From the NCBI RefSeq assembly GCF_900444995.1, contig NZ_UAPQ01000006.1, forward strand, positions 62,001 through 126,000: 64,000 bases of DNA. The letters are read 5' to 3'. Made by a program: the position numbers and the translations under genes. Below, in pieces: positions 47,386-56,133 of the stretch (its first letter is position 1; each line of letters opens with the position of its first letter). This stretch comes from Actinomyces bovis (GTDB taxonomy: Bacteria > Actinomycetota > Actinomycetes > Actinomycetales > Actinomycetaceae). The notes beneath the pieces were generated by a model. It worked only from the letters and a program-made list of their open reading frames with translations. It was not told the origin of the DNA and ran no database searches.

Positions 47386-47510
47386 TCATTCGATGGTCGT
47401 GCCATCGGGGGTGATGACCTCATACGGATCCCACTCGACTCTGGGGCCAGTTGCCCCGACTGCCTGTGCCACCAGGAATTCAGTAAACACACAAAGGAGC
47501 TCACTTACCG
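47386..47510 (-). pseudogene. Fragment of an unidentified gene
   Basis: Reading on the minus strand, VFTEFLVAQAVGATGPRVEW and DPYEVITPDGTTIE look like part of a conserved protein with a possible nuclease-type core (the usual continuation would be EVK), but the frame stops at once and the upstream part has no similarity. Read as a deletion remnant. Confidence 0.4.
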
Positions 47511-47630
47511 GCGCTCGGACGCCGTGGCAGTGATTCCACTGGCACTGGTTGGACCGTAGAGCAGCAACTGACAAGAGAGTCCCCTGCAACATCTCAAGAA
47601 CGGCCCGTTTGTGTCGGATAGTCTTGAGCG

Positions 47631-48161
47631 ATGAGTATTGCAACAGGATTGCCGGAGGTCATTCTCCGGGTTGCCGCAGAAGATGAGCTCGATGAGTTCA
47701 AGAGGCGTCTCCAAAGGTCCTTCTTGACGGCGGCCGTCGCGGAATTGGGATGGGATGAGTCCGAACCGATCCCGTCCGACGAGGACATCGAGGATTCTTT
47801 TCGGGCACCGCGCGCGCAGGTCCTCCAGGTCATGCACGAGGGTGTGTCGGTGGGAGGGATGGTCCTGTCCTTCGACGAGGGCGGGGAACGAGGCAGCCTT
47901 GACCTGTTCTTCCTCGATGAACCCTCGCAAGGCAAGGGGATCGGCCAGGCTGCTTGGTGTGCGGTCGAGAGACGTTACCCTTCCGTCCGCTTGTGGGAGA
48001 CGGTTACCCTGTACTTCGAGAAGCGGAACATTCACTTCTATGTGAACAAGTGCGGCTTCCACATCGTTGAGTTCTTTCATCCGGGGCACCCCGAACCGCA
48101 CAAATCTCGGGAGGCGGGCGAGGAACCTGACTACATGTTCCGCTTCGAGAAGGCTCTCTGA
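47631..48161 (+). CDS. GNAT-family acetyltransferase
   Basis: 176 residues. The acetyl-CoA site is DLFFLDEPSQGKGIGQAAW near residue 100 and the last strand LYFEKRNIHFYVNKCGFHIV is the family end. Substrate unknown. The ATG at 47631 follows shortly after the yoeB region; it is a stand-alone cargo gene in the island. Confidence 0.82.
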   Translation: MSIATGLPEVILRVAAEDELDEFKRRLQRSFLTAAVAELGWDESEPIPSDEDIEDSFRAPRAQVLQVMHEGVSVGGMVLSFDEGGERGSLDLFFLDEPSQGKGIGQAAWCAVERRYPSVRLWETVTLYFEKRNIHFYVNKCGFHIVEFFHPGHPEPHKSREAGEEPDYMFRFEKAL

Positions 48162-48232
48162 GCAAATGAGGGCGCCCTTCCCTTCGAGCTCTGTTCTACG
48201 CGCTTCGCATCCATGTGAGTTCTGGCTGAGGC

Positions 48233-48757
48233 GCCCTCGTCCTCGGCGCCTGCACAAACACAGGCACGGATCAGTCCGCTAGCACCGCTGCCTCCGGCAA
48301 CACGGGCGACACCTACACGACAAGCGAAGCCACCTACGGCACCGCCACTTTCACCATCGTGGACAACCCCGGTGACGGCAAGACCCTGTCCCTTGCGGCA
48401 GGGGAGAACGCCTTCACACTCATCGACGTCGAAGCCGGCGGACGGACCCTTGCGTTCAAGGACATGAACGGCAACGGGCCCCTGGACACGTGGGAAGACT
48501 GGCGCCTGACCGACTCCACTGTTCGCAACCTGGCCTGGCTCATCCAGTCCGGCATGTATGAGAACCCCTACGTCGATCTTGAGGACTCCAAGGCCAGTGT
48601 CGGCGACGCCAAGAAGACCAATGCTTAGAAGAATGCGAACCTGAACTCCATCGTCATGACGAAGAACGACGGTGTCATTGTCGCCTCCGATGCTGCTGAT
48701 TGGAAGGACAAGACCGTCTACGTGCCCAAGGTCGGCGAGTTCCGGTTTAACGTCTGA
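48233..48757 (+). pseudogene. Remnant of a secreted glycoside hydrolase family 3-like lipoprotein
   Basis: The open frame contains the end of a lipoprotein signal (ALVLGAC with the Cys at 48251), a Ser/Thr linker, then FKDMNGNGPLDTWEDWRL, which is the entry motif of GH3 beta-glucosidases. An in-frame TAG at 48626 breaks it, and reading on gives a protein-like stretch ending EFRFNV before TGA 48755. The upstream signal peptide is cut off by a stop at about 48228 and nearly all the catalytic domain is missing, so it is a decayed deletion product. Confidence 0.65.
48736..48757 (+). repeat. 22-bp direct repeat, right copy
   Basis: Identical to 45111-45132; here it is the natural 3' end of the GH3 remnant. 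The two copies bracket 3.6 kb with both toxin-antitoxin pairs and the acetyltransferase. Confidence 0.75.
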
Positions 48758-49166
48758 CGGCATTGGCCTGCTGAGTCCTGCCCCGGTGGTGCGAGCGTCA
48801 GAACGTGTCGAAAAAACGACAAAATTTCGACATGTCCCGAGGATGTGTCGATGACGTCGACAGATGCTCAGGCGCCAAGGGGTGACAGCTTTCGGCTGGC
48901 CCACGCTCATACAGCTCCGCGTCGTCGACAAGGAGACTTGGTTCTAGGGCAGGTTTCCCGACGTTTTCATTGGAAAACCAGGGTTTTCTACTTGTGGGAT
49001 CGGGTATGGCGGCTTCATGCCGCACCTGAAGCGACCTGTCCTTACAGCTCTGGCCGGGCAGCCGGGAGGCATGCAGCCAACCGGGCGCTCTGGCCCAAAT
49101 CCTTTAATGCCGCCCCGCTCGGTGTCATACTGGTTTTAAGTCTGCCGACTACGAGAGGGGCTACTA
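48758..49166. other. Right edge of the island, no supported gene
   Basis: About 409 bases. Inverted repeat TGTCGAAA (48806-48813) / TTTCGACA (48825-48832) in an A-rich stretch is a possible operator or fold. Nearby short ORFs on both strands lack protein character. The promoter of the DUF1508 gene must be near 49100-49150 (TTTTAA at about 49135). Confidence 0.4.
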
Positions 49167-49358
49167 ATGCCGGGAAAGTTCGAGGTCTACGAAGACAGCA
49201 GCGGTAAGTTCCGCTTCCGCCTGAAAGCAGGCAATGGTGAGGTCGTGGCCACCGGCCAGGCCTACGAGAGCAAAGCCGCAGCAGTCAAAGGCACCAAGGC
49301 GGTGCAGCGGGCAGCCGCAGAGGCCACTCTCAAAGATCTCACGGAGAACCCAGCCTGA
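49167..49358 (+). CDS. DUF1508 (YegP-like) small protein
   Basis: 63 residues in a single DUF1508 repeat: FEVYEDSSGKFRFRLKAGNG then ASGEGY-like ATGQAYESKAAAVKGTKAV. These proteins are widespread and of unknown function; YegP itself has two repeats, this one only one. AGAGGGG lies upstream of the ATG. It is the first likely backbone gene to the right of the island and is closed by a strong terminator. Confidence 0.9.
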   Translation: MPGKFEVYEDSSGKFRFRLKAGNGEVVATGQAYESKAAAVKGTKAVQRAAAEATLKDLTENPA

Positions 49359-49379
49359 GAAACCCAGGCACACAAGCGA

Positions 49380-49421
49380 AGCATCGGGGGCACGGAATAA
49401 ACCTTCCGTGCCCCCGATGCT
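49380..49421. terminator. Rho-independent terminator
   Basis: Perfect 18-bp arms from AGCATCGGGGGCACGGAA (49380-49397) and its complement at 49404-49421 with a 6-base loop. It serves the DUF1508 gene and may also act for the convergent VOC gene. Confidence 0.9.
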
Positions 49422-49563
49422 TACCTCAGCCCGCCGCGCCCAGCAGCACCAGAACCCCTGCGCTCCCAGAACCCGACCGCCCCACAAGCTTCGGCGCCCC
49501 GCACCTAGCCCCCACTAGCCAGCGACCACGGCTCGCACCGCGCACCGACGCCGTCGACCACCG

Positions 49564-50451
49564 CTAAAGGCGCTCAAGCTCCGCGATCTCAATGCTCCGC
49601 ATCCCGAGCAGCCGCTCGTAGGCGCCCTCGCGCTGCAACAACTCCGCCAGATTGGCAGGCAGCACCTGCCAACTCACCCCAAAGCGGTCCACCAACCAGC
49701 CGCAGCGCTCCGCCTCCGGTACCGCGCTCAAGGCCTGCCACACCCGGTCAATCTCCGCCTGGTCCGCACAGTGCACCACAAAGGACGAACCCGCAGTGAA
49801 CTCAAAACTGTGCCCCGGACCAGAATCCATGACACTGAAATGCGTCCCACCTAGCAGCGCGTCTGCAAAAGCCACCGCTCCCTCTGGCGCACCCGGACCA
49901 GCCCAGGGCTGGCGATGTAACACCTGGCTCCCCGGGATCGCAGCCACCCACTCCTCTAAAGCCACCCCCGCTTGCCAAAGCACAGGCTCCGTGAAAAGCA
50001 CATTGGGCACCACAAAGGGCGCGGGATCGCCGTCGGGATTGGTGAGCATCAGTTGCCAGCTCAGCCCAAAACGGTCCTGCAACCAACCGTAGTGCGGCGA
50101 GTGCGGGTACTCACCCAGATCCATGCGCACCGTCGCGCCCTCACTGAGCACCGCCCAAACCTGATCCAGATACTCACACGCGTCCGGGAACACCGCCGGA
50201 TCGAAGTTCAGCAGTAAGGAGATGGCAGGGGAAGGGGCTACGTCCGTCCCAGCATTGGTCAGACCAATCCGCTGCCCATGCAGCTCTAACTCCACCTGCA
50301 TGGTGGTGCCCGCAAAGCGTTCCAGGAAGTCGGGCAGACCGGAATTGGGGTAGTCCACGTGAGTGACCACCTCGGCCTGCCGGAAGGCCCGCAGGTACAA
50401 TTCCGCGGCCTCGTCGACGTCACCTGTGCACCAAAAGTTTGTAGAGATCAT
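49564..50451 (-). CDS. Tandem VOC-superfamily (PhnB-like) protein
   Basis: 295 residues holding two copies of the PhnB/3-demethylubiquinone methyltransferase-like VOC fold: copy 1 with WQLMLTNPDG (YPHSPHYGWLQDRFGLSWQL), copy 2 with CGWLVDRFGVSWQVLPANL. DRFG-x-SWQ is the family ending and occurs in both. No enzyme activity is established for this family. The ATG at 50451 starts at the fold (MISTNFWC); GTG 50475 adds eight residues. Confidence 0.9.
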   Translation of the reverse strand: MISTNFWCTGDVDEAAELYLRAFRQAEVVTHVDYPNSGLPDFLERFAGTTMQVELELHGQRIGLTNAGTDVAPSPAISLLLNFDPAVFPDACEYLDQVWAVLSEGATVRMDLGEYPHSPHYGWLQDRFGLSWQLMLTNPDGDPAPFVVPNVLFTEPVLWQAGVALEEWVAAIPGSQVLHRQPWAGPGAPEGAVAFADALLGGTHFSVMDSGPGHSFEFTAGSSFVVHCADQAEIDRVWQALSAVPEAERCGWLVDRFGVSWQVLPANLAELLQREGAYERLLGMRSIEIAELERL

Positions 50452-50631
50452 GGTTGGCAGCGTAGCGGAGGCCACACTGCTCCTGCGGGTAGCCGCCTGC
50501 TCACTGCAAGCCTCTGCTTACCGGCCTCACTCACCGGCTCCTGCTTACAGACGTCGATGGGGGTGCGGAGCCTTCTGCTCCGCACCCCCACCAGCAAGCC
50601 CGCAGCGGGATTAGGGCCTTTCCGTGCGCTG

Positions 50632-51632
50632 TTAGTTCTGAGCGGCGCGATAGCCGGCGCGCTGCGCCTGGGCCCCGTCAGCGAAGCACTCCTCAGGCTT
50701 GGTCTGGTTGTAGGCCCGCTGACCTGGGGAGTGGTAGATCCACTCACCTCGGCCGTTCTGGTTGCCCTTTACCGGTGCCCAAGTGGGGCAGGCGCTGCCG
50801 CTGGGCTGCACTCCCGCCTGCTTACCGCCAACTGCCTTGGCCGCCATGACGCCAGAACTCTGCAGGTAGTAGTCACCAACCCAAGTGTTCGTAACCATCG
50901 CGCCGGAACCGTTGAAGTAGTACCAGTTAGCGCCGTCTTCAAACCAGCCGGTTACCATCGCGCCGTTAGCGGTCAGGTAGTACCACTTGCCGCCGTCGGC
51001 CAGCCAGCGGTTCTCCAACATGGCGCCATTGCCGCCCAGGTAGTACCAGGTGCCGCCGGAGCTCATCCAGCGGTCGGTCTGCATGACGCCGCGGCCATCA
51101 AAGTAGTACCAGGTGGCGCCATCTGCGGCCCATGCAGTAGCCATCGCGCCGTTGGCGGTCAGGTAGTACCACTTGCCTGCGTCAGCTTTCCACTCGTCTT
51201 GCAACATTGCGCCGTCGGCACCCAGGTAGTACCAAGTATTACCGGAATTGAGCCAACGACTGGTCTGCACGGCGCCATTGCCCTCGAAGTAGAACCAAAC
51301 GCTGTCGATCTTGGTCCATCCCACCGTCATTGCGCCAGTAGCGCCGAGGTAATAGTGGTGGCCGCCATCCTCAATCCAAGTTGAGGTCTGCTTGACGCCA
51401 TCGCGGTAATAGAACCATTGCCCGCCGGACAGCTTCCAGCCCTTAACGGACGTGGCTGGTGCTGCGGTTGCGGTCTCGCGCGGGATGGGCTGTGCCAAGG
51501 GGAAAGCGGATGCGCTTGCCTCGGCAGTCAGTTTGGGGCGGGGGTATTGTCTGCGGCTGCAGGAGCAGCGGTGACCCCCAGTAGCGCCACGCTAGCCAGG
51601 ACACTGAATGCGGCCTTACGAAGATGTCTCAA
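50632..51632 (-). pseudogene. Cell-wall-binding repeat protein, frameshifted after the signal peptide
   Basis: A TTG at 51632 with GGAGAAA upstream starts a good signal peptide (RHLRKAAFSVLASVALLGVT ending APAAA) that runs into TGA at about 51529. The body continues in another frame: about nine 20-residue repeats with GxWYYL / GAM patterns (for example GTWYYLGGNGAMLENRW), like choline-binding or glucan-binding repeats, then a C-terminal module with GEWIYHSPGQ and TKPEECF known from other surface proteins. One extra C in the tract CCCCCGCCCC (near 51537-51546) would join the two frames. It may be phase-variable, a true pseudogene or a sequencing error. Confidence 0.75.
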
Positions 51633-51966
51633 GGTGTTTCTCCAGTCGAGCGGTGCTGCGATTTATGCAATCACAGGAGTTCTGTCAACTCTGGTGTACA
51701 CAAGCACATTGTCATCGACGATGAACGCTCGCCACTCTATCCGGCAACAGGCCGGCTAGCTAGAGGGGAGGTTCTGCTTCACTATTCCCAAGGCCCAAGG
51801 CCCAAGGCCCAAGGCCCAAGGCCCAAGGCCCAAGGCCCAAGGCCCAAGGGCCAAAGTCCAAGCGCTAGTCCGCTCGCTGAGATGAGGGGCGCGCCAAGCA
51901 CCATCTGGGCGGCAAGATAGGCAGATAAGCAGATAAGCGCGGAAGCACATCAACCCAGGAGGTCTC
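51633..51966. other. Divergent intergenic region with a short tandem repeat
   Basis: 334 bases between the frameshifted repeat-protein gene and ddh. It contains the 7-bp tandem array at 51787-51849. AACCCAGGAGG directly upstream of 51967 is the ddh ribosome-binding site. Confidence 0.5.
51787..51849. repeat. Nine exact tandem copies of CCCAAGG
   Basis: Nine uninterrupted 7-bp units with no variants, plus degenerate continuation (GCCAAAGTCCAAG). Such arrays change copy number by slippage and would be a strain-typing marker. Position is about 155 bases from one gene start and 120 bases from the other. Confidence 0.9.
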
Positions 51967-52938
51967 ATGATCAGGGTCGCAATCAATGGCTACGGCAACC
52001 TTGGCCGCGGCGCCGAGCAGGCGGTCAGCAAGAACGAGGACATGGAACTCGTCGTCGTCTTTACTCGCCGCGACCCTGCCACCGTCACCACCAAGGGTGC
52101 TCCCGTGGCCCATATAGAAGATATGACCGCCTGGGTGGGCAAGGTTGACGTCTGCCTGAACTGTGGCGGCTCCGCCACCGACCTGGTGGAACAGGGCCCG
52201 CAAGCCGCCGCCTTCTTCAACACCGTGGACTCTTTTGACACCCACGCCAAGATCCCGGAGTACTTCGCCGCCGTTGATGCCGCTGCCCAGGCTGCTGGCC
52301 ACGTCTGCCTAATCTCCACCGGCTGGGACCCGGGCCTGTTCTCCATGCTGCGTGTCCTGGGGGAGGCCGTCCTGCCGGATTCCACCGTCACCACCTTCTG
52401 GGGCCCCGGCGTCTCTCAAGGACACTCTGACGCCCTGCGCCGGATCGACGGCGTCGTAGATGCCAAACAGTTCACCTTGCCCGTGCCCGCCACCGTGGCC
52501 GCCGTAAAGCACGGCGACGACGTCGAGCTGAGCACCCGCTCCATGCACACTCGCGACTGCTACGTGGTGGCTGCTGAGGGGGCAGACCAGGCCCGCATTG
52601 AAGCCGAGATCAAGGCCATGCCTAACTACTTTGCCGACTACGACACCACCGTCAACTTCATCAGTGCCGAAGAAATGGCCGCCAAGTACGCGGGCATTCC
52701 CCACGGCGGCACGGTGATTCGCCGCGGACACACCTCTGGAGGGGTGGCTGAGACCATCAACTTTGAGCTGGCCCTGGACTCTAATCCGGAGTTCACCGGC
52801 TCCGTCGTCGCCGCGATGGGCCGCGCCGTGGCCCGCAAGGCCGCCAGCGGACAGAAAGGCGCCATTACCGTCTTTGACGTGACGCTGGCTGAGCTCTCCG
52901 CTAAGAGCCCTGAGGAACTGCGCGCCCACTACCTGTGA
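51967..52938 (+). CDS. ddh: meso-Diaminopimelate D-dehydrogenase
   Basis: NADP-dependent one-step route from tetrahydrodipicolinate to meso-diaminopimelate for lysine and peptidoglycan. The Rossmann start is VAINGYGNLGRGAEQAV; GWDPGLFSMLRVLGEAVLPD and the FWGPGVSQGHSDALRRIDGV block are family signatures. 323 residues. Strong GGAGG before the ATG. Possession of this enzyme is known from Corynebacterium and some Actinomycetales and fits the organism guess. Confidence 0.96.
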   Translation: MIRVAINGYGNLGRGAEQAVSKNEDMELVVVFTRRDPATVTTKGAPVAHIEDMTAWVGKVDVCLNCGGSATDLVEQGPQAAAFFNTVDSFDTHAKIPEYFAAVDAAAQAAGHVCLISTGWDPGLFSMLRVLGEAVLPDSTVTTFWGPGVSQGHSDALRRIDGVVDAKQFTLPVPATVAAVKHGDDVELSTRSMHTRDCYVVAAEGADQARIEAEIKAMPNYFADYDTTVNFISAEEMAAKYAGIPHGGTVIRRGHTSGGVAETINFELALDSNPEFTGSVVAAMGRAVARKAASGQKGAITVFDVTLAELSAKSPEELRAHYL

Positions 52939-52961
52939 GTCACTAAGGCCTGCTGCACGTC

Positions 52962-52998
52962 GCGCCCCCGCCCTAGCTAATTGCTGGGACGGGGGCAC
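52962..52998. terminator. Hairpin terminator after ddh
   Basis: GCGCCCCCGCCC and GGGACGGGGGCAC pair with two G-T wobbles around a 12-base loop. It lies between convergent ddh and the LpqH-like gene. Confidence 0.65.
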
Positions 52999-53027
52999 GA
53001 TGCATTCAGGAGCACGCGGGCGCGGCC

Positions 53028-53601
53028 TCAGGGGCAGGTGAACTTGAGCTCATAGGATTTGAGCTCGCTCTCGGCTCCTGCACCCTGCACGGGCGCTTCG
53101 CCTTTGACGGTGTAGTTCTTGCCGTCAACACTCAGCTCCGCACTGCCCGTGCCACCGCCTGCGATATAGCTGAGAACTAGGTCGCCATTGCGGAGGTGGA
53201 CGAGTCCGGCCTTGCCATCGGCGTCAACGACGAGGCTGGCGGCGTTCAGCTGACTGAGGTCACTACTGGCTTGGGTGGCGGCGATGCTGGTTGCGCCGTC
53301 CTGCTCCAGGCAAGCGACGCTTGGTGCATCCATCTTTATCTCTTTGCCGTCGGCCTTCCCGCTGAAGGAACCGCCCACTTTGGTGTCCTTGAGGTTCGAG
53401 ATATCCGAGGCTGAATCGGATGGGGCCTTATTGTCCTTCACCCCGCTGTCCTTCAAGCTGCCATCAGCTTGTACGGTCGTCTGATTATATGGGAGCCGAA
53501 GGCGTATCCGCCTTTTTGCTGTTACCGCAGGCACCCACGCCAACAGCCAGCAGGGCGATCAGGGGAAGTGCGACGGCAGTCTTGAAATTCTTGCGGGTCA
53601 T
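53028..53601 (-). pseudogene. LpqH-like lipoprotein, frameshifted after the lipobox
   Basis: ATG 53601 opens a signal peptide with lipobox (TAVALPLIALLAVGVGAC, Cys at about residue 25), which meets TAA after SAPI. The body continues in another frame from YNQTTVQADGSLKDSG: a beta-rich domain of about 155 residues with a Cys pair (SVACLEQDG, LKFTCP), similar to mycobacterial LpqH/19-kDa-type lipoproteins. Removing one C from the CCC just before the stop would join the frames. This may be a real lesion, phase variation or a sequencing error. Confidence 0.7.
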
Positions 53602-53765
53602 GGTTCAGCTTCGCTTCCATTCAGATCATCAGGGACTCAGCATGATGCTAACGAGTGCGTCAGCTGATCGCTCGGATGACCTCTCCCCGTTGACAGACGC
53701 TGGCCCGACCGTTAAGCCTCCTGCTCAAGGCTGACGCTTGCTGCGCGCTGCCCTAGGGTGACGCT

Positions 53766-54632
53766 ATGAGCAATGCCGCCACCCCGCTGGTATCCGCCGC
53801 CGCGCTCCAAGCAGAGCTGGCCCAGGAATCAGCCAGTTGCCCAGCCGTGCTGGACGTGCGCTACCCCGGCCCTGGCTCACCCATAGACGGCCAGGCCCAA
53901 TACCTGGCGGGGCACATCCCCGGGGCGGCCTACCTCTCCATGGACGATGTGCTCGCTGCCCCGCATATTCCTGGCGTCACCGGACGCCACCCCCTGCCAG
54001 CGCAAGCGGTGTTGCAGGCGGGACTTCGCGCTGCGGGAGTGAGCGCCGGACGGCCCGTCGTCGTCTATGACGACTGGAAGTCAATCGCGGCGGCGCGCGC
54101 CTGGTGGCTGCTGCGTTGGGCCGGCCACCGCGATGTGCGGGTGCTCGACGGCGGCTGGCAGGCCTGGCTGGCTTCCGGCGGCCCGCAGGAAACGGGGGAG
54201 ACCCGACCCCAGCCAGGGGAATTCACGGTTCACGGTGGAAGCTGCAAGGTGGTCGACGCCGTAGGAGCCGCGCACCTCGCCCAGGAGGGCGTGCTGTTGG
54301 ACGCCCGCCCGGCTAACCGCTTCCGGGGTGAGGACGAGACTATCGACCCGGTGGCTGGTCATATCCCTGGCGCGAAGTCTCTGCCTGCCCTGAGTCTGGT
54401 GGATGAAGGCGGCTGTTTCCTGCCAGCAGTGGAACTCCAGCGCCGCTTCGACGCCGTCGGGGCGCGGCGGGGCGTTGCCGTCGGCCTTTACTGCGGCTCG
54501 GGAATCCAGGCCTGCCACGCGGCCTTGGCCGCCGCAGCCTGCGGGGGAGTGGACGATGTGGCGGTCTATGCGGGTTCCTGGAGCGAGTGGATTACCGATC
54601 CCTCCCGCCCGGTGGCAGTGGGGCTTAACTGA
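53766..54632 (+). CDS. Sulfurtransferase, two rhodanese domains
   Basis: 288 residues. The N-terminal inactive rhodanese domain (VLDVRYPG, AGHIPGAAYLSMDD) is followed by the catalytic one with the active Cys in LYCGSGIQACHAAL, the loop type of 3-mercaptopyruvate or thiosulfate sulfurtransferases. Function: transfer of sulfane sulfur. The assignment between the two donors cannot be made by eye. Confidence 0.92.
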   Translation: MSNAATPLVSAAALQAELAQESASCPAVLDVRYPGPGSPIDGQAQYLAGHIPGAAYLSMDDVLAAPHIPGVTGRHPLPAQAVLQAGLRAAGVSAGRPVVVYDDWKSIAAARAWWLLRWAGHRDVRVLDGGWQAWLASGGPQETGETRPQPGEFTVHGGSCKVVDAVGAAHLAQEGVLLDARPANRFRGEDETIDPVAGHIPGAKSLPALSLVDEGGCFLPAVELQRRFDAVGARRGVAVGLYCGSGIQACHAALAAAACGGVDDVAVYAGSWSEWITDPSRPVAVGLN

Positions 54633-54859
54633 TCTCAGTTGCTTGGAGGTCGGTATCCAGCCTTGCTGCCGGAGGAATTGGCGGCTTGCGTGGACCACTC
54701 CAGAGGCAACGGCTAAGGCAGTACGAATCCTAGAAACTGACACGCCAGGGAGGGGTTGGGGTGGCATGTCGTGACAGATCCGTTATTATCTATGTCGGAC
54801 CACCACCCCAAAGGCTCCCTGTCTTACCGACTGCACCTACTGGTCCGAGAGGATTCCTG

Positions 54860-55906
54860 ATGAAGAGCATCGCACGTATCCCGCTGGCGCTGTGCGCCGG
54901 TGTGGCGCTGGCTATGGCCGCGCCATCTGCGGTATGCGCGACTGCCTCCGCTCAGGAAGTTGCAGCTGTCAGCCCAGCAGCGGCCTCAAACCAGGCCTCC
55001 GACTACGCAAGCGTGATTCTTGCGAAGGTCAACGAGCTGCGCAGCTCCCTTGGGCTGGCGCCGGTGACTCGCTACGTTCAACTGGACGCCATCTCCCAGC
55101 AATGGTCTGAGCACATGGCTAACACTGGACAGTTTGCGCATCGCAACCTCAGCGGCGGCGGCTTCCCGAAGGGCTACCGCAAGCTCTCTGAGAACATTGC
55201 CTACCGTTCCGGTGCACCTGGTGAAGATGTGGGTGCTGAGCTCTTCGAGCAGTGGCGCCACTCCCCAGGCCACTACCAGAACATGGTGGACCCCGAGGTC
55301 AACTCGATCGGGATTGGTGTGGCATACCAGGCCAGCAATGGCCAGTGGTATGGCACACAGAACTTTGCTTATTACGCTGACCCGGCTGGAGCGGGCCTCA
55401 CCCCCACCGGCTCGCCTTCCGTGCCAGCGCCAGACAAGCCGTCCCCAGCGCCGAGTGCTGCACCAAAGCCTGACCCCAAGTCCACGACTGAGCCGACGGC
55501 TGCCCCCAAGCCGGAGGGAACTCCCGGCGTGACGCCCGCACCTCAGCCCAGTTCTGAGGCGAGTGCAGAGCCTGCCCCGCACGCAAGTGCTGCCCCATCG
55601 GCGAAGCCGAGTGCCACGCCGACGCCTAAGGCCAAGGCTGGCGCTGGCGGCGCAAAGCAGGTGCCCGTGCCTGTGGCTACTCCTGATCGTCAGGTGATTG
55701 CGCTGCCGACTCGTGGTTCTACGGGCGGCGCAACGGCGTCTCAGACCCCCGAAGTGGTGGTGGCAGCTCCTGAGCGCTCTAAGTCCGCGCCTAGTGCAGA
55801 TTCGCTCCCGATGACTGGTGTGTCTTTGGGTGTAGCCATGGTTGCCTTGGGTCTGACGGGCGCTGGCGTCGTCGCTTTTACGGTGCGCGTACGCCGTCGG
55901 GCCTGA
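54860..55906 (+). CDS. CAP-domain surface protein with LPxTG-type sorting signal
   Basis: 348 residues. Signal peptide (about 1-32), then a CAP/SCP domain with LDAISQQWSEHMANTGQFAH, SENIAYR, HSPGHYQNMVDPEVNSIGIG and FAYYAD; the His and Glu of the CAP cavity are present. A Pro/Ala/Ser-rich stalk follows (about 180-310), then LPMTG, a membrane helix and RVRRRA, which anchors it to the cell wall through sortase. The ATG at 54860 has GAGAGGATT upstream. CAP proteins in bacteria have varied roles; none can be named here. Confidence 0.92.
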   Translation: MKSIARIPLALCAGVALAMAAPSAVCATASAQEVAAVSPAAASNQASDYASVILAKVNELRSSLGLAPVTRYVQLDAISQQWSEHMANTGQFAHRNLSGGGFPKGYRKLSENIAYRSGAPGEDVGAELFEQWRHSPGHYQNMVDPEVNSIGIGVAYQASNGQWYGTQNFAYYADPAGAGLTPTGSPSVPAPDKPSPAPSAAPKPDPKSTTEPTAAPKPEGTPGVTPAPQPSSEASAEPAPHASAAPSAKPSATPTPKAKAGAGGAKQVPVPVATPDRQVIALPTRGSTGGATASQTPEVVVAAPERSKSAPSADSLPMTGVSLGVAMVALGLTGAGVVAFTVRVRRRA

Positions 55907-56133
55907 GGCCTTAAGCACGGCTCCTCTGAGCTGCTTTGATGCCGCTGGCACCCTAGGTGCATTGGTCGTTTAAGGCGCATGGCTTGGATTCTTAATCGAC
56001 CCTGGTTACCATATGTGATGGTTTTGTAATCAACCACAAGTCCCTGTGCGTCATGGCGCCGTCCAGGTAGCGCGCGTTCCTGAGCGTGTTGCCTGCAGCT
56101 CATTGGCGCTGCACCAAGCCATATGGAGCATCA

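Noticed and set aside
47505-48257. 250-codon minus-strand ORF
   Set aside because: It is the shadow of the GNAT gene on the plus strand, which has clear acetyl-CoA motifs.
48798-49207. Overlapping short ORFs on both strands at the island's right edge
   Set aside because: No recognisable motifs and no ribosome-binding sites; treated as intergenic.
51787-51849. CRISPR-like repeat
   Set aside because: The unit is 7 bp with no spacers, so it is a simple tandem repeat.
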